Positions 1 to 11,859 of a stretch of 64,000 nt of DNA are shown one piece after another. The stretch covers positions 5,436,655 to 5,500,654 of the forward strand of contig OX422184.1 in NCBI GenBank assembly GCA_949130485.1, in the 5' to 3' direction. Below the pieces are notes generated by a model. That model saw only the letters and a list, made by a program, of their open reading frames with translations, was not told the origin of the DNA and ran no database searches. The translations under genes and the position numbers were made by a program. Within the stretch, counting starts at the first letter, position 1, and the number at the start of each line of letters is the position of its first letter. This stretch comes from Agelas oroides (taxonomy: Eukaryota > Porifera > Demospongiae > Agelasida > Agelasidae).

Positions 1-243
1 TCAATATGGCATTACAAAGCAGCTGAGTACAAAATCCTCATAAAGAAACACACGACTGGGTAGCCCCTTTGAATCATGTCGTGAAAGTGACTCAGCCGCG
101 TGAATCTCGAGGTCATGATCTCGATCATAGAGAGCACTTCTGAACAAGCGAGTGAGCCTGGCGTTAGCTTCCAGCTTGACTTTCATGTGAACAAGCGAGC
201 AAATTTGGCGTACGCACCCAGCTCGATCTGCACAGCTTAGCAA
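1..243 (-). other. Unassigned 80-residue ORF at left edge
   Basis: A closed reading frame runs from an ATG near 243 to a stop at the first bases of the window. It contains charged stretches such as RDHDLEIHAAESLSRHDSKG. I see no domain, signal peptide or splice context. It may be a fragment of a dispersed repeat rather than a gene. Function unknown. Confidence 0.15.
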
Positions 244-1560
244 TTTCTACCCTTTTTAGTGGGCAGTGTATTGCCGTTTGTCTTCCCTAACCAAACTCCC
301 TCACTCGCATCAGTTCTGGACTGACTGAAGAAAAGCTGAGCACTGGCTTTCCACGAAGGCCTTTCAACAGCTACTGTTCAAGAACTGTCTAGCCTCGTAC
401 CCAGGCCAATGAACAGCTTATGTACGGGGCTAAGGACCATCAGGTAGCTATTTCTACTTGTGCTTACAGCCGCCATTGTAGTCTATCACTTATACACTGT
501 TAATATATGGTGCAGCAGTTATACCCCACAAATTGCAGCTCATTTTGTGGAGTGTTATTACAACACTGACTGAAGTGAAGGGTAATTAGTGGCTCATTGC
601 TATGTTTTAAGGAGTGGCCAGGCTCCGCTTTGCTTGAGGCTTTCTGCATTCATGTACCCTAGTATAAGCCTAATAGCTACATGTGGAAAGCAAAACGTAC
701 CTATTCGTGGATGAGGAAGCGATGGAGAGGTGGGAGGGAAGGAGCACTATGAAATGCCTTGCATCGCACGACTTTGTTTACAGGGACCAAACCACACACG
801 TACCCTGTTATGTGAGCAGTGGATTCATTTCTTGAAAAATTACAGCATGTGTCCCACTTGAAGATTTTGCAAAGGTGCTGTCGTAGTCAAGGTACACTGT
901 CCTTCCAGTTTGATGTGAGTTGAAAGCTTTTACGGTAATTTCTTGACGTTAGCATATTTTAGCACATCACTAATCACTGGGCAAACACATTACTAACCAC
1001 CACACTTGTTTGTGTAGAGGGTGAGAACCAGTATCATTGTGTAGCTAGAGCTGTTGGCGTTTGAGGCAGCCTTGGCCACTCCACTTTTTGGGTAAATTTC
1101 AAAAGGCCTTTTTAGCATATTTAGCATTATGACAATGCTCTAACTGGAAGAAGAGGTTGATGGTACTAACTGTTGAAATCAAACAGGGTTGTTAAGTTAT
1201 GAGGTTGGTATAAGTACACACAGTGTATGTATGGCATCTAGGGTGGAAGACACGATGTGAAGTATAGTTTTATGGTTTGTTGTGTATGTGGATGTTTGTG
1301 CCATGGATATGCCAGTTCACATTTATGATCTGTGGATAGGGATGGACATACTTTCAATGAGGGAAGTACTGCTGTATACTGTAGCGTTAGGCTGCAGGCT
1401 AGTTGTTGATAATGGTAAGTAGGTGTTATATATACAGGTTTTGCATGTGTCTGATGCACAAACATACAGGGCGTGGGTACAGCCTGTATCTTTGGTAGTA
1501 GTTTCCCTTTGGCTGTTTCGGGGTTGGAAGCAAGGGAGCTTGGCTTGGAAGTGTTGTAGA
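244..1560. other. Gene-free stretch
   Basis: No convincing exon is seen on either strand. The DNA is AT-leaning with short open frames only. A form of the recurring sponge-like AGCCTCGT-CCCAGG module sits near 391. Confidence 0.5.
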
Positions 1561-1569
1561 TGCATCAGC

Positions 1570-1795
1570 GGCAGAAGGGGGTAGAGGGTGGTGGGTGGTG
1601 ATGGCCGGGGAGGAAGTGGGGTGGAGGGTGGTGGAGGGTGTGGGAGAGGGGGTTGGTGGGGGTGGTGGTGGGCAGCGTGGTAGGGGGGTGGAAGGTAGTG
1701 AAGGATGAAGTAGGGTGGTTGTTGGTGGAGGGTGAAGGGGTCGGGAACTGGGAGGTGGTGGAGAGCAAGAGGGTGGTGGTAGTTGGTGGTCTTGC
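1570..1795. repeat. G-rich minisatellite (GGTGG/GGAGGGTG variants)
   Basis: About 220 bp of strongly strand-biased G/T/A sequence with degenerate GGTGGAGGGTG-like units and almost no C on the plus strand. It forces Pro/Ser/Thr-rich open frames on the minus strand and Gly/Val-rich frames on the plus strand, which I do not treat as genes. Runs of three or more G make quadruplex formation possible (inference). Confidence 0.8.
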
Positions 1796-2125
1796 ACTGG
1801 TTCCGTCTGCATGTGTGGAGACTGACAGCTTCCTAATGTTGTGTACTACTTACATGCGCGACTTGGAGAAAAAACGGTGCGAAAAAGTGCATGCTTACCG
1901 GATGCTACCTTTTTCCCACATTCGCCTTTCTCTGGTTTCCAGTTCTAATTGTGTTGTGTGTACTTTGAGGTGAACCAATTCATGTGAACCAGCAAACAGA
2001 AACCGAACAGTAAAACTGTGTTGTCGTTCATCGCTTTGCAATATTGAAGATTTGCCGCAGAACATGAGCTTTAACTCTTCTCGGCGTGGAGATAGTACTG
2101 AAGTGTTGACTACACTCTCACCTAC

Positions 2126-2472
2126 CTAGCCTGCTTCTTCAGTGGTACCATGTGGTCTACCACCACTCTTGCTAACGCTAGAGCCTGCCTCTTGAGTGGT
2201 ACCATGTGGTCTGCCACCACTCTTGCTAGCACTGTAGCCCGTGTCTTGAGTGGTACCATGTGGTCTGCCACCACTCTTGTTAACACTGTAGCCTGCATCT
2301 TACTGGTACCATGTGGTCTGCCACCAGTCTTGCTAACATCATAGCCTGCACGTTGGCTAGTACCACATGGTCGTTCCTTGGTCATTTTTTGACCACAGTT
2401 AAACTCTTTACAGCGTGTATGCACTGGCTGCCCACAGCTTTTACAAATGGTATAACCTTTGGGCATCGTCAA
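2126..2472 (-). pseudogene. AT-hook-like GRPHGTT repeat protein, frame-broken
   Basis: Read on the minus strand, an N-terminal Cys cluster (CKSCGQPVHTRC, then CG) is followed by 18-residue repeats built on GGRPHGTT-x-x-AG-x-x-VSKS, ending GGRPHGTTEEAG and a TAG at about 2126. The DNA period is 54 bp, which keeps frame, but one unit near 2300 is 53 bp long and shifts the frame, so a continuous ORF reads the remaining units out of frame (VVADHMVPL). GRP cores resemble AT-hooks, suggesting a DNA-binding tail (inference). From memory, similar GRP-GTT repeat proteins with a short zinc-binding head recur in invertebrate genomes; this copy looks decayed. Confidence 0.6.
2141..2355. repeat. 54-bp tandem repeat, about 4 units
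   Basis: Units begin with AGTGGTACCATGTGGTCTG at 2141, 2195 and 2249, spaced exactly 54 bp; the next begins at about 2302, spaced 53 bp. They encode the 18-residue GRPHGTT repeat on the minus strand. Confidence 0.9.
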
Positions 2473-2794
2473 TGTAGTTCAAATGGATTGAATTACTTAA
2501 TTACTTAGAACAATTTATGCACTTGCCTGGGCAAGCTGGAGCAGTTTTCTGTGCTGTATACAGACGCTGTATACAGCACTGTGTGCTGGTGAATTATTCT
2601 GCAATTTGAGGATAGTAGCTGTTAGTGTACTTACGTAGGTTAGCTGGAAACAGTAGTTTAGTGCATAGCACGAAGATAATGGCTGTCCGAAGAGAGCTTA
2701 AAGCCTGGGGTGCGAATTTTCTTAGCGAAAGATCTAGCACGTGGGATAGTGGCCCGTGGAATAGTGAGGCAGCCGGTTACAGCGGGCGCGTGTA

Positions 2795-3165
2795 GCAATG
2801 GTTTTATGGTATATTGAACGTATGATGTCACGTAAGCGGGGAAACCGATTCAAGAGTCGCTGTGAGGGGTGATGGTGGTGTAGCTGGTGAAGGGAGAATT
2901 GTTTGTGTACCAAAGTTTCATTCCTGAGGTAAGTGCACCATGCAATTAACGGATATCAACTCAGATTGGATGTCCTAGCAAGGTAGCGTGCTCAATACAT
3001 GTAGTAATGATTTTACACGTAGGTATATTGAACTTGTGACGTCACTTAAGCAGGAAAACCGCTTTGGGGATCGCTGTGAGGGGTGACAGTGGTGTAACTG
3101 GCGAAGGGAGAATTTTTGGTGTACCAAAGTTTCATTCCTGGGGTAAGTGCACCATGCCATTATGC
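2795..3165 (+). repeat. Dispersed repeat R3, two direct copies
   Basis: Two copies (about 2795-2950 and 3000-3165) share a TATTGAAC...TGA-GTCAC-TAAGC core, then CTGTGAGGGGTGA and a tail ending at GTAAGTGCACCATGC. Further copies lie near 11860-12020 and, more divergent, 26750-26860. The conserved TGACGTCA-like octamer in several copies resembles a CRE site (inference). No coding content. Confidence 0.8.
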
Positions 3166-3193
3166 GGATCCTTCGCATCTTTGGGTGTAATAG

Positions 3194-3639
3194 TTAATTG
3201 CTAAGCAGCAGTAGGTGGTTTATGGCTTTAAAAAAAGCCAGTGATTCCCCAATACCCAATGCATGAGCAAGAACTAGAGAAACAAGAACAGAGTCATAGG
3301 AGGGGCGATTTCTTTGTTGCACACCACACATGCCAACACCTTTAAGTGTGTGTTGCAGTGGTGGCATATATCCAGCACGCTGCGACCAAGGTGTTCGTCG
3401 GACCCACAACGTGGCATTTCACATAACTCTGGTCTCTGCAACATTGTCCTCTGCCTCACCAGCATCCAGCCACACTTAGCACACTTGTTTCCTTGATCAA
3501 AAGTAGCCTTCAAAAATCTGGAATGGGCCCTGTACCTAGATCTAATCAACCCTCTCACTGTTCTAATTGCATTTGCATTATTGATTGAAGGGACTGCAAC
3601 CCCCAACCTGCTCTCCACCCATCTCCAGAAATTGCTCAC
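3194..3639 (-). pseudogene. Cys-rich RING-like family, copy 1 (truncated)
   Basis: The minus-strand ORF carries paired zinc-binding motifs in order: CAKC, CEMPRC, CHHCNTH and CVVCNKEIAPP. Fuller relatives at 36.1-36.8 kb and 46.8-47.6 kb add a C-terminal CHETC and C-x2-C set, giving a RING/treble-clef-like spacing. This copy loses the reading frame just after CNKEIAPP. An N-terminal segment (FWRWVESRLGVAV) matches the other copies. The function is unknown; a ubiquitin-ligase-like zinc fold is only an inference from Cys/His spacing. It sits alone among repeats. Confidence 0.6.
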
Positions 3640-4100
3640 AACCAGCTAAACGAACCAGCTGAAATAGGCATTGGTATGATGGAAGTACAAACTGTTCCGG
3701 GGGGATTCACGCTAAATCTGATTAGGTCAAGCAGTAGTGTCATATCGCTTTGAAATGACGTCATTTCCTGTATGGAATGCTGTGACGTCATTTTCTAGCA
3801 TAATAGGAAATGAACTTACGGCTAAGCACTGATATGCCGTGCCTATATTTCAGCCCTACCCACTTTTTGCTGTGCGGTGTTCAATTCCATCCACGACCTG
3901 ATGGAGAAGCAGAAGACAGAGGGTTGTGGACTCCATCAAAGTCTGATAAAAGAAAAGCAGCAGTTAAGGGTGGTTGTAACTAAAAACCATGTGGATCCAA
4001 AAGTATACAAAAGCTGTTGTCATAAAACAACCTGGGCAATTATTTTGATGGACCCCAAGCAACTTACTGGAAGCCTCAGGTACACCTGCCTTTACATTGT
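3640..4100. other. Gene-free stretch with CRE-like motifs
   Basis: No exon is recognised. TGACGTCATTTCC-like motifs occur twice around 3757 and 3782, probably part of repeat DNA. Short open frames lack recognisable domains. Confidence 0.4.
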
Positions 4101-4106
4101 GCCAAG

Positions 4107-4195
4107 GAGGCTGGATTACTGTACACAAGAGGCTGGATTACTGTACACAAGAGGCTGAATTACTGTACACAAGAGGCAGGATTATTGTACACAAG
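4107..4195 (+). repeat. 22-bp tandem repeat, 4 units
   Basis: Unit GAGGCTGGATTACTGTACAC plus AA, four near-identical copies. Non-coding context. Confidence 0.9.
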
Positions 4196-5440
4196 AGGCA
4201 GTTCTTTCTCAATTAGCTGCTAAGTGCAGTTTACATAACTCTGTAAAACTGTTCACTGGAATTGGACTGTATAGTTTGTTTTGTGACATCCTGGCCTTTG
4301 ACACTTGACCCTAACAGACAACAATTTTGGGAAGTAAGTGCTGAAAAAAGCCAGGCATTTTACACTGCAAGCCCGTGAAAACTGTGTGAAGTGCGTGCTT
4401 TTGTTTGTCTTATGATAAAGAGCATTCTGTTATTTGGATTCCTCTCGTAATAACAGCTCTGTAGACGGTGTTCCAAGTCAGTAAGTTACTCCAAAAATTT
4501 TATCAACAAATAGGTTTGAATTTGGCCACTCTACTGTTTAGCTTGTGAACAAGGCAGACTCATAAGCTTATACGTGTGTTTAGTAGTCCATACGGACGCT
4601 AAGTTGCAGAAAGTATGCGTTTTTATTGCCGAGATACAATCCCCTAGCAACTGGCCGTGCACGCGGTTAGTTCCGACCACCCTTGAATCAGTGAAATTTG
4701 GCCTACTTTTTGGACACAGCATATGAGGACTTATACTTTTGCCACAAATTAGTTTATACAAATTGATAATTGTCAAACAGTCATATCAATATTGTAACAT
4801 AATGTTAGTGTACAGAAAAAGTAATGTGAAATATGGCTTCAACTTGAGCTGCAGACGTTACAAAAGAAGTTGTGAAACAGAATGCAGCGATTGATTTTCG
4901 ATAACTTTCTGAATGAAATTGCAAGTCGAAATTTGACCGTGAACTGATGGTTATCTTGCTGAACATGAGGGAGGTATGACCAGCTTGGATTGTGTTGTCT
5001 CTTGGTCTGAGGTACAGTTGTTCGAATTTGTCGCTCCATCAATAACTCGGATGGACTCAAACATTTAGTTTGCTAGGATGTAATAACTTTAGGGGCCATT
5101 GCAATGAATTAACATCACCTCTGTCAACATCCTGTTGCAATTATTGGCTTCCACACGCAATAGGTAATTTCAACACAACATATCTTCGGTTAGAAGCAAG
5201 CTATTAACATGGAATGAAGTCGAACGTATAGCTAAGGCTTATGCATAAAACATATCTAAGAATCAAGAAAAAAACTTCCTCAGGACTACGATGGTTCCAA
5301 GCGCTATAAGTTGGTGGGGTGGGGTTTGGCGATGATCGATCACTTGCCGACTGTATCTCTGGTTCTTGAACAGCTACAAACATGGGACACGATTGTCATA
5401 TACAGAGACTCTAGCCCTAAAACATATCATGGGTTGAACA
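4196..5440. other. Gene-free stretch
   Basis: AT-rich sequence with only short open frames lacking domain character or splice context. I see nothing I can name. Confidence 0.4.
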
Positions 5441-5441
5441 G

Positions 5442-5490
5442 CATTGGACATAGGACAGCATTGGACATAGGACAGCATTGGACATAGGAC
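5442..5490 (+). repeat. 17-bp tandem repeat, 3 units
   Basis: CATTGGACATAGGACAG repeated three times head to tail, about 130 bp outside the hAT left terminus. Confidence 0.9.
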
Positions 5491-5703
5491 ACAGCTGTTA
5501 TAAACGTTCAAGTACTTTGGCCGAATGTTACAGGGAAGCTATATATACTTAAGCTGAAAAGTTTGTCTGCACCCACAGTCATAGAGCAACTAAGTAGTGG
5601 AGCTGCAAAAACAAGAACTGAAAATTAGGGCTGAGACTAAGGTAATATTTTGTCCTTCGAACCTTCGTTTGCATAACCTTTGAAGGTACTGAACCTTCGT
5701 GGT

Positions 5704-5976
5704 TTATTTGTGTACACTAGGGACGGTGTAACCAGGCTCTAGGCATGCCACCAAGTCTTTGCATTCCACCATGTAAACTCTGAGGTCAAGTGCTAGCATA
5801 CTTACGATCCGATCTGTAATATCTTTTGTTCGAGCCTCTGAGTAATGCCGGGGCTTGGAAAACGAGTCCAGCGTTGCTTGCTTCTTACTACTAGCTTTGG
5901 GCTTATAGTTTAACGGGTGTTGAGTGAGCAAATGCTCCCGAAGATTGCTGCTCGTTCCCCCACGGTCTTTTTGCAT
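5704..5976 (-). pseudogene. BED zinc-finger fragment of hAT/ZBED-type transposase
   Basis: The minus-strand ORF of 90 residues contains GTSSNLREHLLTQHP, the C-terminal half of a BED finger, then QATLDSFSKPRHYSEARTKD and ITDRIVSMLALDLR, the segment that follows the BED finger in hAT-family transposases and ZBED proteins. The first Cys pair of the finger and everything after EPGYTVPS are missing. The fragment points towards the left terminus and stops about 80 bp from it, so the catalytic part cannot lie inside the element in this orientation. Non-functional remnant. Confidence 0.65.
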
Positions 5977-6499
5977 CAGAATCTCTAGAAAATGTCCCCA
6001 CTATCTTCCAACAGGCACCCACCCCTCCCACTCTTGGCCTACACACTGGCAAAACCGCGGGAAATTCAAATAATTTCAGCTAGTGTAGCAAACTTACGGC
6101 ATAGGGAGGGCGGGGGCGCTGCTGCTGTTGCTGATGCTGCTGGCGCTGTCATGGCGCCCACAAGTCCTTTAGTGAGACCGAGTTGAGGTGGTCCATACTC
6201 AAATGATCCCTGGCACCTTAGTAGTATATGTCCAACTCTGAAAAGTAAAAGTAGGGCTGGATGTGCGATCTGGATGCTAAAAGGGGGTCAATACACAAAG
6301 CACATCAATACAAGCGAACCCATCAAGTACCATGCCATCTAATACCTTTCAGCAGTATCACTGGCAAGTGTCCGTCATCTATACTCTGCACAGCAGAACT
6401 TGCCAATATTTCTACAACAGCCTGTCTGTCTAATAAGTGAAATAAAAAGACATTTTGTTATGAGGTGACAAGAATTTCTAACCATCGAAATAAGCATCT

Positions 6500-8030
6500 G
6501 GTTAACCATTTAATTAACCCTGATATGCATGCACAGGATTATATCATATGGTTATGAGAAGATGTGGAAAGGCAATTTTGTGTCAGGTAAAGTGGGATGC
6601 AAGATTCTTAAGCATGGTGATGAAGGGACACCGTATTTCTTTGATGCGGCTACTATTTATTTCGCTGCTCATTTTGTGCGACTACTATTCGAGGGTGGCG
6701 TTTATTTCTTTGGAACTTGAGCCAGGAGACATCCAAGACAGCTGGATAAGGTACCTATGACTCATCGAGTGAGACAGTGATGGTTGCTTGACGCTGTCAG
6801 TCGTACGCGCAGCCTCTCAGTCCTGCTGTCAGCAGTGGAAACGACTCATACAACACAAATAGCCCTAGCGCTAGCTTGGCGACCGTCGTCAGAAATCATT
6901 CGCACACGTGTGCACGTGCCACGTTTACTAGCCGTGGCTACTATTCGAGGGCGGCGTTTATTTCGCTCAAGAGTTTTGGATTGTGCGGCTATTCAAAGAA
7001 ATACGTTATTCTCTCAAGTCTCACTAAACTTCTTGGCTTCACGCGGGAAGTACATAGTGCTTTACGGGCCATTAAACTGGCCTCCTTCATGCACTTAATT
7101 TAATACAGTGAACTAAATAAAGTGGCTTCCCGTGTGCAAGGAGATAAAATGACTAGTAGATTCCTAAAAGCTTACCAGATGACAGCTGGTCAAATGTAGT
7201 TAGTGTTTTGATAGTTGTGCTGTTCGGCTCAGCAAGGAGAGTGTACACTTGCGATGACGCCACCATGCATAGTATATAACTTGAGGAAGGGAAGGGAACT
7301 CGGTTCCACCAACTAAATCGATGTTGCCGTGAGGCATTCCTCCGACTTGCATTCCCTTGATAGCAGCTTGTTCAGCAACTACATAAGGGCACTGCCCAAA
7401 TGTCAATAGTGTGTTCTGAAAAACTTGCTGATCGTATGTTTCCTGAAGTATGAAATAAGCACATGTACATAACAGTTGACAGCATGAAAACGTGTGCTTA
7501 ACCCTTTACCGACCATTACACGTGATTGCAATGTTACGTAAAAACCGTAATAATTATGAGCGAAACGGTTCATAGAATGTGTTGCATATTCTAGCCCGTT
7601 ACTATGTGGTTGCTATGTAATAGAGTGCATTATATTTCAGATAAAGCCTTGTAATTTGTATCCTGAGGGCATAAAGTACAGGTAACTTTGTTTGCTTGGG
7701 ATTATGCAGAAATATGTATATTTATGTGTGCGTTCTAAACCGCTCAGCATTGCGACAATTGAATGGGTCGACGACAGCGATAGCTAGTCCGATAACGAGC
7801 CAGCGCAGAGAAGCTTCAACAAGCCCCAAGAGGACGATAACCAAACCGGTAGTGCTCTGTGCTCGTGGTGGCTACAAAGCTAGCTTTGAGGCTTGTCTCG
7901 TGGACTTAGGAGGCCTTGAGAAACACAATTTTTCAACAGCGCTGTTGGAAAACAGCAGAAAGCGTCACGGCATGGCGTGGTTCTCCGTCAATTCTCACAA
8001 GGCTTCTCCACTCGGGCCCGTTTTCGGACT
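6500..8030. other. Interior of hAT element, no assignable gene
   Basis: Contains a duplicated motif (CTACTATTCGAGGG-GGCGTTTATTT near 6684 and 6939) and several short open frames. The frame ending near 8058 (WFSVNSHKASPLGPVFGLAVV) has a diverged partner outside the element at 10260-10340 (WFSVDSHKSSPLGHIFGLAVI), so a shared repeat or old gene piece is present in both. I cannot assign a function. Confidence 0.4.
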
Positions 8031-8532
8031 GGCTGTTGTCATCCCACCGCAGTGTTGAACGGTTTCAGCTTAGTCCACCCCCGCATAATTAAGTCGTGTC
8101 TATCCTTGATGTCACGCACATGATAAAATGTACCAGGCTCCCCCCTCCTTGGCGGGGAGCCTGGGAACGAGGCTATAAACGAGGCATGCATGTACAGTTT
8201 ATTTCCCATTGGATAACATTGTAAACCTGTGATCGTTGGGATCCAGGGAATTAAACAATTGGGGTTCGAGTAAGCTTGCCAGCAGCTGGTACAGTGCTGT
8301 CGGTGCATGTTTGCTTCCATCTTGTTTGCGCGTCATATACACTGAGCTCGTGTAGCTAGTGAGCATGGCCACATTATGTCCATCCATACAGCTATCGTCG
8401 CTTGCAGGGGACCCCTCCCCCCCTCTGTCTACCGAGGTAGACACTCACGTCATTCACGTGATAAAATGGACCAGGCCTTCTCCCTCAGTTTTTACATACT
8501 GCAAGTGATCAAAAACTGGATGGTGCGAGGCT

Positions 8533-8572
8533 ATAAAAGATCCTTGTCCTCAAAGCAAGGATCTTTTATAGG
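8533..8572. repeat. Short hairpin, 15-16-bp arms
   Basis: TATAAAAGATCCTTG is followed after a few bases by its reverse complement CAAGGATCTTTTATA. It lies inside the hAT element beside AGCCTGGGAACGAGGCT-type repeat DNA. It is not a bacterial-style terminator in this eukaryotic context. Confidence 0.85.
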
Positions 8573-8620
8573 TTAAAAAGTGGTCTGGGGATGAGGCTAT
8601 AAAAGGTTTCCATTCAAACA

Positions 8621-9214
8621 ATGACAAAAGACTTGACTCACTGTTGGATCCTCAGATTCTTCCCCTGCTGTGTACTCATTTGGTTAGCCGGTTGTGGTTG
8701 TTCTCCCCTTGGTAACTCACTTTTTGAGACTGATTCCTCAGTTGCCACTACTGTATCTGTACATCCCATGATTCCTTTCAAAATGGGATCAATTATCCCA
8801 AATCTCACATCGGCCTCAGATAGTGGTTTGCCTGTAGGAAAATTATACAAAATAGCAACCACAATCTCTATTTTCAGGAAATCTTTATTAACTCACCAAC
8901 ACATGCTTGATGTAGCATCAGTTTACAAACCGCAATATCAGCAGCAATGGCAGGCAATTGTGTCATTATAGTATAGTTCCTTCGCACATGGAAAGTTCAA
9001 TTGGACAAAATGGCAAACCACGGTTGAGACCATGCCGTACTGTCCTCCGCCTATCCCATTCACGGGTCAGCAAGCAAAGTAAATCACAGTTATCTGGTTG
9101 TCTTTCATCTATTTGATGAGCATTTAGCTGTCTTCTATATCTCTGGACTCGTTTTCTAGCCTGCCTACCTTGTTCGCATACTTTTTGGTGTGCCACACCT
9201 AAATCTTTTTCCAA
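8621..9214. other. Unassigned open frames in hAT interior
   Basis: Overlapping frames of 74-116 residues occur on both strands. One minus-strand frame (8862-8638) reads like protein (FPTGKPLSEADVRFGIIDPIL) and another (9214-8966) is Arg-rich with a coiled-coil look (CEQGRQARKRVQRYRRQLN). No known domain and no clear splice link between them. They could be exons of element cargo. Confidence 0.25.
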
Positions 9215-10617
9215 TTAGCCTCCTTTCCAGGCCTTTGTGTGTTTGTTACCTGCAGTATGAAATTTGAGACGTTTGTGACTGTCTTTTACGAGAGGTTCAG
9301 AAAGGTATGCCCACACGCCTTGATGCCATTATTCTCCACTCAGAAATGATTCACCAGGAAACAAAAGTCCACAAGGGGAAAGTCGCAATAAGAGCACATT
9401 TTGCCTTGTTTAACTCAGCAGACTTTTCAAAGTACTTTTCACACGTCTGACTTTGCACTAGAGGGACTTACACTAACACTTGTACTTGCACTTGTACTTG
9501 CACTTGCACTACTAGTATCATCCATGTCTACAGACTGACCAAACTGCTAGTCCTACAAACTGTTATGTATTGAGCAATCTCCAAATTGTGCTGGTGTGGG
9601 TGACTGTGCACACGCAAGTGATACATAATTAATTTACTGCTGCATGCACTGGGTGTGGCCAAAGGTCGAAGGTTCAAAATTAACCTTAGAAGGTTAGTAC
9701 CCAAAGGTTCGAACCTTTGTCCCAGCCTTACTGAAAATAGGACAATGCTTTTGAAAGTGCTATCAAGCCTTAGGTTTTTGCTTAGACAGGGACTTGTGAT
9801 TAGGGGTCACAAAGAGGCTGATGGCAACCTAACACAATATGAAGTGATGATTGCCCTCAACTTGCCAAGTGACTTTGAGGAACTTCTGTAGGGTTGAACC
9901 AGCCTGAACTCGTGTGAGACTCCCCAGCAGACCTTGTTCCTTTCGTTGTACAGCGGTTGGAACAGATTTGGAACAGATTTGGAAGCATTGATATAGTAGA
10001 TATACACAGGTTATTCTTGCCTCTGGTCGTAGGGGCCTGGGAACGGTGAGACATTTTCCTCGCCTCTTTACCACGGGTTGTCATCGCTGCCATTTGTCAT
10101 GGGGAGGCCTATGAACTACTTTGAACTCATGTGAAATATACCCTATAGTCTTTGTTCCCACAATTAGTCAGTTCTTTTAGGAACTTCTGTGGGTTTGAAC
10201 CAGCCTGAACTCGTGAAACTTCCCAACAAAGCATTGCTTATTATACACTCAAAACACCAGGATGTCATGTCATGGTTTTCTGTCGATTCTCATAAGAGTT
10301 CCCCACTTGGGCACATATTTGGACTGGCTGTCATTGCGCACGGCGTTGAACGGTTTCAAAGTCATAATATTTGCTGCTACAACCAAACATGATTGCTACT
10401 ACAGGTAACTGAGTAGCTATAAGCTAGCTAGACTGCTAGTGCAACTATCAAGAAACATCCACGTTCACAAATGAACATATTGCTAACATGGTTTCACTCA
10501 GGAGTCAGAAGAACCATTGAGTATCTGAACTTGAGATGTCATGCAATCATGCATGAAAGCTGATGTATGACTGGCAAAAACACTTTCTCATGGAAGCACC
10601 ACATTAATAGTAAAAAA

Positions 10618-11560
10618 AAGTCACAACTGCAATGCCCAGAAGCACTATAGTGACGTGGAGGACTACAATATAGTTTGAAGAGAGAGAGATTTGCATTGAG
10701 CAGTTGTTAACACACAAGTGAGAACGTTCCTTGATTTTTTTTCCAACCATTAGCATACGAGTGCAGAAGGTCCCTCGTATCCCCTCAGTGATTTCTACAA
10801 GGACACTTGTTCACCAGAGGTGAAGTTGGCAGCCAGTGGTATGATTGTGTCCAGTCTCCTGACTGAACTTTTTTGACTTCGTTTTCAGGAAAAATATAAA
10901 TTTATATTAGTATGTGAGAAGCTTTTGAGCTGGTTTGCATCACTCCATATCAGTTAACTTCATGGATGGATTGGGAGGAGTATAGCAACAGTTTGATGGA
11001 CGCACACACGATTGCCTATGGAGTTCTTCAAGTGTGATTTGTACTTGAGGTACAAGAGTTCTTTAGCACTTTCTCTGTAAAGCAACCATTAGCATACGAG
11101 TGCAGAAGGTCCCTCATATCCCCTCAGTAATTTCTACAAGGTCACTTGTTCACCAGAGGTGAAGTTGGCAGCCAGTGGTATGATTGTGTCCAGTCTCCTG
11201 ACTGAACTTTTGACTTTGTTTTCAGGAAAAATATAAATTTATAGAAGCTTTTGAGCTGGTTTGCATCATCCATATCAGTTAACTTCATGGATGGATTGGG
11301 AGGAGTATAGCAACAGTTTGATGGACGCACACAGAATTGGCTGTGTGACTTGTACTTAAGGTACAGGAGTTCTTTAGCACTTTCTTCATAAAGCAACCAT
11401 TAGCATACAAGTGCAGAAGGTCCCTCATATCCCCTCAGTGATTTCTACAAGGGCACTGTTGTTCACCAGAGGTGAAGTTGGCAGCTAGTGGTATGATCGT
11501 GTCCAGTCTCCTGACTGAACTTTTGTTTTCAGAAAAAATGTGAATTATTTTTATATTAGT
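10618..11560. repeat. Dispersed repeat R2, three tandem partial copies
   Basis: Units begin with ACCATTAGCATAC-AGTGCAG at 10746, 11085 and 11396, so the periods are 339 and 311 bp. Each continues through TTCACCAGAGGTGAAGTTGG and most include TCATGGATGGATTGGGAGG. Related copies are at 19040-19150, 40560-41000 (two units) and 57168-57256. The leader from 10618 is nearly identical to 40439-40570, so a larger segment moved. No protein is apparent. Confidence 0.85.
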
Positions 11561-11859
11561 ACGAGCAAAGTAACCGCACCCCAAGATGCTTAATGCTTAT
11601 AAGAGGTAATGTTTGCTGGTAGGCCACTGCTACTTAGCTACAAGACCTGAAGTAGGTTTTAGAGATCAGGATTTTGTGCTGCAAATTTACCTGAAGTAGA
11701 AAGCCTTGAGTTCAGAGTTTTGTGGTTTCTTAAAAAAGCTTTACCCTCAAGGGAGGAGCCAGACATCAGTTTATCAATCGTGAATAGCAAGGCACGCCTT
11801 CACCTCCTTTATACTCGCGCATTACCCGCGTAATATCAGCCCGAAGCCGGTAACGCGCT

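Larger units (their letters stand above)
5626..9730. mobile_element. hAT-type element with exact 8-bp TSD
   Basis: The left terminus begins TAGGGCTGAGACTAAGGT and the right terminus ends AACCTTTGTCCCAGCCTTA, whose reverse complement begins TAAGGCTGGGACAAAGGTT, so the ends form imperfect inverted repeats followed by CCTTCGAACC-type subterminal motifs. The octamer CTGAAAAT flanks it exactly on both sides (5618-5625 and 9731-9738), the 8-bp duplication typical of hAT insertions. The 4.1-kb interior holds only a BED-finger fragment and unassigned sequence, with no intact hAT catalytic domain, so it is probably non-autonomous. The exact TSD suggests a fairly recent insertion. Confidence 0.85.

Noticed and set aside
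1426..1812. Pro/Ser/Thr-rich 128-residue minus-strand ORF
   Set aside because: It is the complement of a G-rich minisatellite; composition alone keeps the frame open and nothing protein-like lies outside the repeat.
2150..2344. Plus-strand ORF with SGTMWSATTLAN repeats
   Set aside because: Antisense shadow of the 54-bp coding repeat; the minus-strand reading with GRPHGTT and a Cys cluster is the meaningful one.
2141..2355. CRISPR array
   Set aside because: Units are contiguous coding repeats without unique spacers, in an animal genome. The same applies to the 19-, 22- and 59-bp repeats.
8533..8572. Rho-independent-type terminator
   Set aside because: The sequence is eukaryotic; the hairpin is better explained as a MITE or repeat.
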